Below are positions 1-9,580 of a stretch of 64,000 nt of DNA, one piece after another. A model generated the notes under the pieces. The model searched no databases. It saw only the letters and a program-made list of their open reading frames with translations, and was not told where the DNA came from. Position 1 is the stretch's first letter, and every line of letters starts with the position of its first letter. Both the position numbers and the translations under genes were made by a program. Source of the DNA: Agapanthus africanus. Its lineage: Eukaryota > Streptophyta > Magnoliopsida > Asparagales > Amaryllidaceae. Where the stretch lies: positions 516,804,986-516,868,985 of the forward strand of contig JASDDO010000019.1 in NCBI GenBank assembly GCA_030015575.1, in the 5' to 3' direction.

Positions 1-1415
1 ATGTAACAAAAGAAAAGAATACAATAAACATATATCACATATATGTTAAATGTATCTAAATTGAGAAAATGAAATACTTAAGTTAGAAAATATTAGTTAA
101 TGCAATTTAATATATCAAATATATAATTATACATTAAATTATCGAATCAATACTTGGCCCGATAATCCGGCTATATCACATATAACCGACTAATATAAAA
201 TGTATCATTTCATCGAATCAACACTTGATCCGATAACCCAGCTATATCACATATAACCGGCCGATATCACATATCGCGAGAATAGAATACGGTATCACAT
301 ACACGTAACAATCTTGGTCCCGCACATATCACATATGTACTCCTACTCCGTTTCGCCTGAGCCAGGAAACCTCTGTGTAGGACTATAATGACTCGTCAAT
401 ACGCCGGCAATAGGTGATGATCATATCAAACACCCACAAGCCGCAAGCGGTCAGCTAAATGTAACGGCCGCCTGGGTATTGAGTGACCAGAAGATCAACA
501 AGTAAGCCTGTACATACTCTTGCGAATCCAATCAGTAAACACTACCGTACAGTCCGGTCTCTTCATTTGATATGTCGCATATCCAGTCTAGGGGTGGTAA
601 ACGTCAAACCCCAGTAACCGATAAGTCGTGTCGATGTGAGTCTCATAACGGGTCGAGAAACTACTGATAACACTTACCAGTAGATCTCCATATCAGCCCT
701 GGCCAGGGACTTCCAGTTATAGCCAATCGAACACAGCACAACATCAACCCCCAATACCGGGAGAGATGAAATCCCCTCCTATCGCTCATTTCCTCCATGT
801 GATTCGGGACTATACCCAAAAGCCAACGTTTTGCACGTTCTCATGAACGTGGTAAGGTGGAAATCAAAGCACAGTGGGAATCACACATGACTCTATGACG
901 ATCTCGGGTCTACAGACTAACCTGTACCAGTGTCACCAGAGAACTGGTATCTGACGATAGATATAATACCATCTAGGAGTTCTCAGTAAGTCCATTCAGC
1001 ATAGCCAGTCTCCATTGAGCACTCGTACACCATCTTTGATGTCAAACACCAATGGATGTGGGATCATCCATCGCCCATCATATAGGTCAAGATGCGTATA
1101 CGCTAGTCTACTCTGGAGTATCGATGCCCTGTCTCGATACACCCTTGACTAGGAATAATTATAGGATGTACTCGTGGACTACCCTGGCCCCACTAGTATG
1201 ATTTCCACCATAGTTCAGGTAGTCTAGTACAAATCCTAAGGGCTTTACCAATATGTGAGAGCAAGACAATATAAGTCAACATGTTAAGATAAAGAGAAAC
1301 CAGATAGCATACTATCATGTCGAGCAAGAAAGTCCTCTCTATATATGTCCAAGCATCCACTATAATATATATCACATGTACAACAATGGCCTCTAGGGCA
1401 TATACATAACTAACA
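1..1415 (-). repeat. Copia LTR (family A type), reverse strand, cut by window edge
   Basis: Read on the reverse strand this begins TGTTAGTTATG at 1415 and follows the same order of blocks as the LTRs of A2, A3 and A4: the GCCCTAGAGGCC opening, the GATAGtatgCTATC palindrome, then the hairpin arrays. It runs off the left edge before the LTR 3' end, so whether it is a solo LTR or part of an element cannot be told. No polypurine tract follows 1415, so it is either a 5' LTR or a solo LTR. A perfect CACGTTC/GAACGTG hairpin lies at 834-851. Confidence 0.88.
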
Positions 1416-2296
1416 TTAACAACTAGTTTAGATTTTTGCAAGTCTTAAGATGTTAAACTACACATTGCAACCATAATCAAGTGATAAAAACCCTAACTTG
1501 AACCGAAATCCTTCTTTTGAAATTTCAAACTTGCAATTAGAACCATATAAATACCTAATTAAATTAGATTAAAGTAATTAACTAACAAATTAACCATAGG
1601 GTTAAGATTTATACCTCACAATTTTTGAGATCTAGCTTGCAAACTTAGCCTCCAAAAATGTTTTCTTGCTCCAAGATCCAAGCTAGTTTAGGCTAAGGAA
1701 TTTTGGGTGAGGGTTTAATTAGGAATTAGTGTGAATTTGTGTGGATTTTTGATACAAAAATGAAGATTTTTTATATGGAAATGAGGTGGAGAAAATTAGG
1801 GTAGGGGGTAGCCTGGGCTCGGCCAGAAGTTGAGAGGGAGAGGGGTGAGTGGGTGTGTGTGGGTGTAGAAAATTCCAAGTCAAGAAACCCCCCATCATAT
1901 CATATATTAACTTATTCATAATTATTTTATTTTTCTAATTAAAATTCATCCTAGAAATCTCTAGAAGCATGGAGACAAATTGAGAAAAAGAGAACATATT
2001 ATAAACTTGTTATTAAGTTGTCATGGTTCACAATTGTGCTTAACCCATTCTAATTTGTGATTTACACTAATTAAATGTATAAGTGAAAGCTTAAAATAAT
2101 TAATTAAGAAAATTATTTAATTAAACTAGTAATTTTTAAGTGACCAATTAAATACCGAATACTAGCAATTACATAGCTAAAATATGTGTAGTTAAGTCTA
2201 TGTGGAAAAATAATTGTAACTAAGTTTTACGGAAAACTCGAGTAATATTACCGATTATCGGAAAATTCACCTAAACAATTTTTAAAACGCTACACA
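1416..2296 (+). repeat. Probable 3' part of a Gypsy-type LTR, decayed
   Basis: AT-rich sequence with no coding potential. Its right edge reads AAAACGCTACACA, a plausible LTR terminus, and a Copia LTR remnant starts abruptly after it. The blocks around 1515-1660 (a CCTTCTTTTGAAATTTC-like stretch, then TATACCTCA and a CTCCAAAA stretch) reappear in the same order at 63740-63895, so this is the same repeat family as the right end of the window. The assignment to Gypsy is inferred from general LTR style, and the orientation is tentative. Confidence 0.45.
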
Positions 2297-2998
2297 TGTC
2301 ATCAGAGAACTGCTATCTGACGCTAGGTAAAATACCTTCTAGCCAGTTCTCGGCGAGTCCGTCCGGTATACTCACCCCGAGTGAGCACCTGTATATAATC
2401 TTAGGTGCACCTCACCAATGGCTGCGGGACCAATCCATCACCCCTCGTCAGGGTCTAGATATGTATACACTAGTCTACTCTGGAGTATCGATGCCCAGTC
2501 TCGATACTCCCATGACTAGGGACATTTTAAGGATGTGCTTATTGACTATCCAGCTCCCACAAGAATGATTGCCATCACAACGCTGGTAGTCAAGCAAAGA
2601 TCCTATAGGCTTTATCAACATGTATACAAGATATGGAATACTAAGTAAAACACATCACATGTTAAGATAAAGACAAACCAAATAGCGTATTATCATATCA
2701 AGAAAGATTGTCCTATACATACATATCCCTAGCATCTTATACAATGAAGGCCTCTAGGGAATACATATGATCACATCACAAAACACAAGCAGCAGAAGTC
2801 AAACCATAATAGTATACTACTGTATCGAGTCTTTATCAATATGTGTAAGCAATATAAAGCATCAATAGAAAGAAATACAGATGTCAAGATAAAGACAACT
2901 CAAATAATATACTATATACAACTGAGTAAGATTGTCCTGTACATACATATCCCTGGCATCCTATACAATACAGGCCTCTACGGTATACATATCCAACA
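2297..2998 (-). repeat. Decayed 3' LTR of a reverse-strand Copia element
   Basis: On the reverse strand it starts at 2998 with TGTTGGATATG directly after a polypurine tract, which marks it as a 3' LTR. It carries the usual family A blocks (GTCTACTCTGG region near 2480, TATCTGACG region near 2315) but is more diverged than other copies. The LTR opening is present twice, near 2610-2766 and 2840-2998. Between the copies is a piece (about 2767-2815) that matches the family A leader near 7380-7425 in reverse. The LTR 3' portion is missing beyond 2297. Confidence 0.72.
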
Positions 2999-3012
2999 AT
3001 CTCCCACCTTCA
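2999..3012 (-). promoter_or_regulatory. Polypurine tract of the reverse-strand Copia remnant
   Basis: The reverse strand reads GTGAAGGTGGGAGAT immediately before the LTR start at 2998. It is the plus-strand primer site for reverse transcription and is equivalent to AAGTGGGAGAT in the other elements here. Confidence 0.75.
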
Positions 3013-3107
3013 CTAAGGCCTGTAATTGGCGTACCGAATACCCAACGTCTGCTGTAAGACCAGTTGTTAGTGTACCGCATACCCAATATCTTAAAAATTC
3101 GCTCGAA

Positions 3108-3818
3108 CTACGCTTGAGGGTGGGACTTAGTAAATGGATCCGCCATGTTGTCTTTCGTATCTACTCTCTGGACTTTGATCTTCCTGATCAGGTGATACCA
3201 CCTTAAGATGTGTCTGGATTTCTTATGGGACCGTGGTTCCTTCGCTAAAGCTATAGCCCCATTGTTATCGCACTACCAAGGTATCGGATCAACAATGGAC
3301 TGAACAACCTCAAGTTCGGTAATGAACTTCTTCATCCAGACCGCTTCTTTTGCGGCATCGTTTGCAGCAATGTATTCAGCTTCCATCGTCGAGTCTGCGA
3401 TGGTGTCATATTTGGAGCTTTTCCAACATACCGCCCCTCTATTGAATGTAAACACAAAACCCGAGACAGACTTGCTGTCATCCTTGTCACTCTGGAAGCT
3501 TGAGTCGGTAAAAGACTCGACCTTAAGATCTTCATTACCATATACCAAGAACATCTCTTTAGTCCTTCTCAGGTACTTGAGAATGTTCTTCATAGCTGTC
3601 TAATGATTCTCTCCCGGGTTTGACTGATACCGGCTCACCACGCTAAACGCATATACTACATCTGGTCCGGTACACAGCATCACATACATTATAGATCCTA
3701 CCGCCAAATCGTAGGGTATAGTGCTCATGCGAACTCTCTCCTCATCAGTCTTGGGAGACATCTCTTTGGAGAGGGTGATTCCATGCAATGCAGGTATATT
3801 ATCGCGCTTGGAATCTTT
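3108..3818 (-). pseudogene. Copia pol C-terminus: end of reverse transcriptase, connection and RNase H
   Basis: This is the best preserved pol fragment in the window. Reading leftwards from 3818, one frame gives the connection region after the RT catalytic core (LHGITLSKEMSPKTDEER, then YDLAVGSIMYVMLC and SRYQSNPG), then RNase H with YLRRTKEMFLVYG, FTDSSFQSDKDDSKSVSG, WKSSKYDTIADS, MEAEYIAANDAAKEAVW, CDNNGAIALAKEPRSH and ADPFTKS, ending at a stop at 3108-3110. The RNase H acidic positions in the TDSS, MEAE and CDN blocks are visible. At least two in-frame stops interrupt it, one just after NPGENH (TAG where the family has tryptophan) and one just before CDNN. It is cut at 3818 by insertion of A1, and the upstream pol is not in the window. 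Confidence 0.9.
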
Positions 3819-5209
3819 TGTTAGGGATACATATGCCCTAAAGGCCATTATTGTACATTGATGTATATTATAGTGGATGCTTGGACATATATATAGAGGA
3901 ATTTCTTGCTCGACATGATAGTATGCTATCTGGTTACTCTTTATCTTAACATGTACACTTAGCATTATTATACTGTCTCTCATATACATGTTGATAAAGT
4001 TCTTAGGGCGTATGCTTGACTACCAGGACTATGATGCGGATCATTCTACTGGGACCTGGGTAGTCCACAAGTACATCCTTTAATTGTTCCTAGTCGAAGG
4101 TATATCGAGACAGGGCATCGATATTCCAGAGTAGACTAGTGTGTACGTTTCTTGACCATGTATAGGGGCGATGGTTGATCCTATAGCCATTAGTGTTTGA
4201 CATCAAAGATTGTACACAGGTGCTCATTAAAGAATGGGTACACTGAACAGGACTCGCCAAGAACTCCTAGATGGTATTATACCTGTTGTCAGATAGCAGT
4301 TCTCTAGTGGCACTGATACAGGTTAGTCTGTAAAACCGAGATCGTCATAGTGTCTTGTGTGATTCCCACTGTGATTTGATTTCCTCCCTCCCACGGCTCA
4401 AAGGAGTCGTGCAAACAGGTGGATTTTAAGTACAGTCCCGAATCACATGAATGCGGTGAGCAATAGAAGGGGTTTCGTCTCTCCCGGTATAGAGAGTTGA
4501 TATTGCGCTATACTCGATTGGTTATAATTGCAAATCCCTGACAAGAGTTGCTGAGATTTACTAATATGAGTTATCAGTAGTTTCTCGAACTGTTATGAGC
4601 CACACATCGGCATGACTTATCAAGTTACCGGGGTCTAACATTTACCACCCCTAGACTTCATATGCGACATATCAGACGAAGAGACCGGACTGTACGGTAA
4701 GTGTTACCTATAGGCTTCATGGGAGTTTGGACAAGCTTGCTTGTTGATCTTCTAATCGCTCAATATCTGGGTAGCCGTTACGTTCAGTTAGTACCGCTGA
4801 CGGCTTGTGGGTGACTGATATGATCATCACCTACTGCTGGCGTATTGAAGAGTCTTTAGAGTCCCACACAGAAGTTTCCTAGTTCAAGCGAAACGAAGTA
4901 GGTCACATATGCTGATATGTGCGGGGGGCCTAATTAAATATGAGTATGTGATGTCGTATTCTAATCTGGCGGTTATTTGTTATCGGTTAGGTTATATGTG
5001 ATATTACCGGATTATCGAATCAAGTGTTGATTTGATAATGTGATATACAGATAAATGATATTAGTCGGTTATATGTGATATAACCGGATTATTAAATCAA
5101 GTGTTGATTTAATAATTTGATATATATTATATTTGATATAATTATATGTAAACTAATATTATTAGCTCACTAATTATTTTCTTCATGATATATATATTGA
5201 TATATATAG

Positions 5210-5242
<33 letters not shown>

Positions 5243-5960
5243 GAAGCATGGTATGGATTTTCTATTTTTAGAAAATAGAAAATGAGGTGTAAAATGTGGA
5301 GATATTTTAGGCATGGTTGTGAGGCATGGTTCATAATATATTTTATTGGTTTGACTTCACTATTGAAGCATAGTGCATATTTTCTATATGAAAATATTCA
5401 TGCTTCAATGAGTGAGAGATATTAGTGAGACATTCTTCATTCTTTTTTGGATGCCTTAGCCATTTTCTTGAGCTCTTGCTCTCTAGCTCTCTCCTCATCT
5501 TCACCTCCACCTCCAAGCTCAAACCCTCACATGAGTTGTAAATCCTTGAGCTTGTGAGAACCCTAGTAAGCAAACACAACCCCTACTTCACCATCCTAAA
5601 CTAGATTAGCACTTTGTCTTAGGGTGTTATCTTCACTAAAGAGTTTAGTGAAGAGATAGCTTAGATTAGAGAGGCTTCGGGTGGTTCGTCTTTAGCATGA
5701 AGATCAAGAAGGGAGCTTATACCATCTTCAAGTGGAGCCTATTGGAGTCGCGTGGACTACAACCCGGAGTATTTGAAGAGAAGGACACGATCTACAAAGG
5801 TTGTAGTTTCATTCTCTTAGTGTAAAATTTTTGATATCTAGCTTAAACCCTAGTCATCTAGTTAATGATCCTGGTTGGTGTAGTTTAGCACCCCAAATTT
5901 TTAAAAAATGGCATGCTTGATACTACTAAAACCCAGTGGTGGTGCTAACATACACTTTCA
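3819..5960 (+). repeat. 5' LTR of A1
   Basis: It starts TGTTAGGGATACATATGCCC and ends ...TTCA before the primer site, 2142 bp. It contains the CACGGCTC/GAGTCGTG hairpin (4392-4411). It also holds two very clear palindromes near the middle: GGTTATATgtgATATAACC at 5067-5085, and a perfect 12-base inverted repeat with a GTG loop at 5089-5115. A TA-dinucleotide run lies at about 5209-5238. Open frames inside it are chance frames. Confidence 0.88.
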
Positions 5961-5973
5961 TAGTATCAGAGCC
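5961..5973 (+). other. Degenerate tRNA-Met primer binding site of A1
   Basis: TAGTATCAGAGCC directly follows the LTR end. It differs from the GTGGTATCAGAGCC of the sister elements by loss of the GTGG start, consistent with an aged copy. Confidence 0.75.
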
Positions 5974-6553
5974 AAGGCTAGAAGATTAGACGATATTAAT
6001 AGAAACACAAAACTGAAACAACTCCGAAACCGAAACCTTAATTACCAAGTTTCTGTTGTTTTCAAAATGATCTCTGAAATTTTTTTAAATAGTTGCAGAA
6101 TGTTGTCTGAGATAAAACTAAAACACCATAAAAATTTGAGACCAAAACTCAAACAAAGACCTGGCGAGATTCTCATTTTAACCGGCCTCGCCGACCCCAC
6201 CTACTCCTTTTGGTCTCGTATTTGTTTGGCGTTTTGTTGGCTTGGTTTTGGGGTTTCAGGCTATGTTTGATTGGCCCAGTTTGCATGTGATGTTAACTAT
6301 TCTGTTAGGGCTAATCAGAGTCTTTCGTAGTCGTATTTTTAACGTCGTTTCGGGTTTAAGTTTGATATGTGATACAATACTTGGAACCCGCAGCTAATTA
6401 GTTTTGTGAAAACTAGTTTGTTTGTAAATATAGCATGTTAGTCTCTATTGATCGATTGCCACGAAGTTTCGATTCGGATCGAAACTCTGTCGCAATCGTG
6501 TATCGTACGCGAATATTCACCGAATAATTTTACTAGATAGCCACACCCCATAG

Positions 6554-6657
6554 CCCCGACCAAGTGATTTTAGGAGAACCCCGTTGCCAATAACATCCAC
6601 TCGGGTGCTCGCGGCCACGGTGTTCCTCCTAAGTACACTTGGTCGACGGCATCGGGG
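6554..6657 (+). ncRNA. Long hairpin in A1 leader
   Basis: CGACCAAGTG at 6557-6566 pairs perfectly with CACTTGGTCG at 6636-6645. TAGGAG-AAC pairs with GTTCCTCCTA inside it, and an outer CCCCGA/TCGGGG clamp spans 6554-6656. The same fold can be drawn for A2, A3 and A4. Called by eye, with no folding program run. Confidence 0.6.
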
Positions 6658-7203
6658 GTGCGGCCATCTACTAAAGTTTCCAATGAATATTCGATCGGGT
6701 AGCCGGGAATCCTGTTGAATTACCCGACTAAGTTATTGAAAAGTATTTTCAATATTGAGACTAAAATACAAGGTTTATAAGTTAAGCATGAAATTCGGAA
6801 TATGAGATATTCCGGGTTTATGATGTCTAAGAATATGCGGATTCTAATTATTGTAGTTTTCATTTCTTTTCTGTAACCGTAAGTGTAATATGTGGGGTAT
6901 CCCAAATCTCGTTGCTATATGTCAACAACATTTGGGATACGCGTATTTACTTACGTTGATGATATGTGATATTATGTGTTGCTGTGATATGTTTTATTAG
7001 ATCGTCGTGATTGAATAGCCGGGGTTTTATGTGAGATGAGAGTTTTTTCAATTTTCATTCATGTAAAATTTGTATGTAATATTCTTTTATAAAGAAACTT
7101 CCGGGTTGAGGATGATGTCACCATTGATGTATATTATTTACTTTTCCGCATTAGGATATACCCAAGGCGGGGAGCACAAGTAACCGGGTTCTGGAGTCCA
7201 GTG

Positions 7204-7237
7204 GGAGACCATCTCGAGGAGTCAAGACCGGGTCTCC
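7204..7237 (+). ncRNA. GGAGACC/GGTCTCC leader hairpin of A1
   Basis: The seven-base arms at 7204-7210 and 7231-7237 enclose a 20-base loop. The homologous position in B and C has different but still complementary arms. Confidence 0.6.
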
Positions 7238-7701
7238 TAACTCTAGAATTGGCAGGGTTGCTTGCCGCTCTAATGGGGGTCTAGGGATGTGGGTTTGGCT
7301 ATTCATCACAACCGTGGAATCCATGTTTTTCATTATTGGCTTAATTTAAAACACAGACCTCCTAGTATATCCAATATTTCATATGTTGACTTCTGCTGCT
7401 TGGTTCTGTGATGTGATCATATAACTATGTGAGATGAATGCTATATATATGATATATATAATGAACGTTGCTTATGTTTTGCACCCGCGCTAGTCCAGCC
7501 CCCGCTCTGCCGTTAGTTAAGTAATATAATGGTGTATGATGGGGCCCCATAGCGAATGCAGATGGCATAAGTATACGTTCTATTTTCGTTTCTTTTCTGT
7601 GATATTTAAGTAAACATAAATGATGGGACTTCATTAATGAGATTAATGAAAAGAAAAGAAACCTAAAGATGTTGTAGAATCAAAATTTTTTAAAAAGGTA
7701 G

Positions 7702-7975
7702 CTCTAGTGCTTTCTTTGCATAGTGGTATTCCTTGATGAATATCCAGCACCTCATTCGATGAGGAAAGAGCCAAGATCTCTTCACCGGGAGTGACCTCTT
7801 TAGCAAAACTAGCAAATGCTATAACCCACTCGGTTTTGTTTGTATAGCTTCTCTAGTTCTTGCTTTGCATAGTGCTATTCCTTGATGAATATCTAGCACC
7901 TCATTCGATGAGGAAAGAGCCGAAATCCCTTCACCAAGAGTGACCTCTTTAGCAAAACTAGCAAATGCTATAAAA
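7702..7975 (+). repeat. Tandem leader repeat of A1 (two units)
   Basis: Two units of about 125 bp (near 7702-7830 and 7848-7975) share the order CTTTGCATAGTG, CACCTCATTCGATGAGG, TTCACC..GAGTGACCTC and TTTAGCAAAACTAGCAAATG. The pair is present in every element in the window. Confidence 0.8.
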
Positions 7976-8092
7976 CCACTCTTTTTCAAAACACTTGATT
8001 CCACAACGATATCAAGTTCATTACGTTAAAGGTTTTCATCAAAACCAGTCGTGGCCCTCCGTCATTTCAGATGAGTGCTATTTAGTATTCGT

Positions 8093-8302
8093 GCTGCGTT
8101 TGTTGACCTCCGTCAAGGTGTAGTGTACGGTAGCTGATTAGTGCTTATCTGCTGCATATGATGTGATTGGATTAAGGTAGTCATACGGCCTTGTTGACCT
8201 CCGTCAAAGGTCGTGCGGGTGGGTTTAATTCAATCACGAAATTAACGGGTTGAACTTGACTAGCGGCCTATGGGTTTTTTACCTCCGTCAAGGTCATAGG
8301 TC
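8093..8302 (+). ncRNA. Three-hairpin module of A1 leader
   Basis: Hairpins lie at 8093-8122 (basal CTGC/GTAG), 8185-8214 (ACGGCC/GGTCGT type) and 8265-8302 (GGCCTATG/CATAGGTC). The first two carry the same apical stem TTGAC-CTCC-GTCAA; in the third the left apical arm has decayed to TTTAC. The four-base loop CTCC is shared by all three but differs from the loop in every other element here. Confidence 0.72.
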
Positions 8303-8686
8303 GTTAGGGGTAAAAACAGATATTGAAAATTTCAAGTGTTGAAATTTGTAATGAGATTGCATACCTTCTATGAGATAGTTGGATCCCGATACCCACTGCG
8401 AGTAAGAGTTACTCCTGGGAGAGTTTTCCACTTTATAATTAGCTGATCCAGTAGGTGTCTAAGAAAGGTGTTAACGGGGTTATACCCCTGCGAAAACGAG
8501 GTTATTTAATTAGTTCCATGCAAAATCATGGAGAGACTCCCTCAGAGTACCAATACCTGCCTGGCCGACCGATTGGCGAACTTGTAGGGTGTAATTAATC
8601 CCGGCTAATCTTAACTTTTATGGTTTGAAGGAAGATTTGATAAAAAACAGTAGGAGCTATCCTGATTAGATAAGATAATAACCAAT

Positions 8687-8739
8687 CTAATATTGCAAAG
8701 AGCGCATGCTAAAACGTTTCCTTCTCTCTCTCTCTCTAG
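8687..8739 (+). promoter_or_regulatory. Candidate 3' splice site at end of A1 leader
   Basis: CTAAT (8687-8691) resembles a branch site. A long CT tract follows (about 8719-8737), then TAG/G with AG at 8738-8739. An ATG at 8749 opens the protease-containing frame. The same arrangement is found in all six elements. Confidence 0.6.
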
Positions 8740-9549
8740 GTAGCAACCATGATACGCCTTAATCAAGATAATAATATAGATGTATTGACCGAACCCACTT
8801 ATTATACTGGGCTAGGGTATGTCGGTTCCTCTCTATCTTATGACTGTCATAAGTCTGAGCAAGGAATAGGGAAATACCTGGATTCCCATGCCACCCGAAC
8901 GAAGAAGAAGCATGATGATGCATCTTCTTCGAGTGTGTTCGTTACCGAGAACTGTTTCTCAATTTGCTCTACGTTTTAAGTATTGGATACCGGGTCAGGA
9001 TCCCACATTCGTAATTTTTTATATGGGCTAAGAAGAGGTATAGAACTGAGAAAGGGTGATATGTCACTAAAAGTAGGGAATGGAGCAATTGCTGCAGCCA
9101 AAACAGTTGGCGAATATCACCTAGTATTACCAAATGGTAAAACAATAATTCTGAACGACTTTTATTACATACTAAATATGATGTGCAATATTATATCAGT
9201 TTCTTTGTTGCATAAAGAAAGATATAACCTTGTATTGGAGGATAATGTTATGAACATTTTCCTAAATCAAGTGTTGATTGGGTTTGGTATGTTATGTAAT
9301 GGTATATACGTTCTAAATCAAACGACAGTTCTAAGTATACAGAACACACACAAGAGGAAAAGTTCAGAAATGAACGAAGCCTTCTTGTGGTATTGTAGAC
9401 TAGGTCATATCAATGCGACAAGACTAGCTAAGTTGTATAAAGATGGATATTTAAATCCTTTTGAATTTACATCTTATGAAACTTGCCAGTCATGTCTCAA
9501 AGGAAAAATGACCAAAACTCCGAAGCCTTCTTGTGGTATTATAGACTAG
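8740..9549 (+). pseudogene. Copia protease and pre-integrase domain remnant of A1
   Basis: The frame opens at ATG 8749 with good context (A at -3). About 76 residues of a linker, ending in a serine-rich stretch (DDASSSSVFVTENCFS), lead to one in-frame TAA at 8977-8979, just before the aspartic protease active site LDTGSGSHI. From there 189 residues are open: KVGNGAIAAAKTVGEYHLVL, a NIISVSLL block, then the pre-integrase zinc region RLGHINATRLAKLYKDG with C..C in TCQSCLKGKM. The frame ends in duplicated sequence at 9549. Gag proper, integrase core, RT and RNase H are absent. Only one stop separates the two halves, so this is the least damaged protease in the window, but it is not a functional polyprotein. 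Confidence 0.87.
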
Positions 9550-9580
9550 GTCATATCAATGCGACAAGACTAGCTAAGTC
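9523..9580 (+). repeat. 58-bp direct duplication at the truncated end of A1
   Basis: The bases from CGAAGCC at 9523 to GCTAAG at 9580 repeat 9377-9434 with about one difference. The copy starts in CGAAGCC microhomology and ends exactly where unrelated Gypsy-type sequence begins. Confidence 0.85.

Larger units (their letters stand above)
5974..8739 (+). other. Non-coding structured leader of A1
   Basis: About 2.8 kb between primer site and coding remnant with no gag reading frame. It is collinear with the leaders of A2, A3 and A4 and partly with those of B and C. Recognisable blocks are a long-range hairpin (6554-6657), the GGAGACC hairpin (7204-7237), the CGTTAG block near 7510-7560, a tandem duplication (7702-7975), the three-hairpin module (8093-8302), and a splice-acceptor-like end (8687-8739). 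Conservation across copies with decayed proteins suggests a role as RNA. Confidence 0.75.
3819..9580 (+). mobile_element. Truncated Copia element A1
   Basis: It was inserted into the reverse-strand pol fragment at 3818/3819. Parts in order: 5' LTR (3819-5960), degenerate primer binding site, leader of about 2.8 kb, and a protease to pre-integrase coding remnant. It stops abruptly at 9580, where unrelated Gypsy-type sequence begins. The rest of pol and the 3' LTR are absent, so no target duplication can be checked (the five bases before it are TCTTT). It is older than A2 or A4 judged by LTR divergence, yet its coding remnant is better kept. Confidence 0.85.

Noticed and set aside
4990-5117. 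Regularly spaced palindromes as a CRISPR array
   Set aside because: Only four units inside a plant LTR, repeated in every LTR copy, with no unique spacers.
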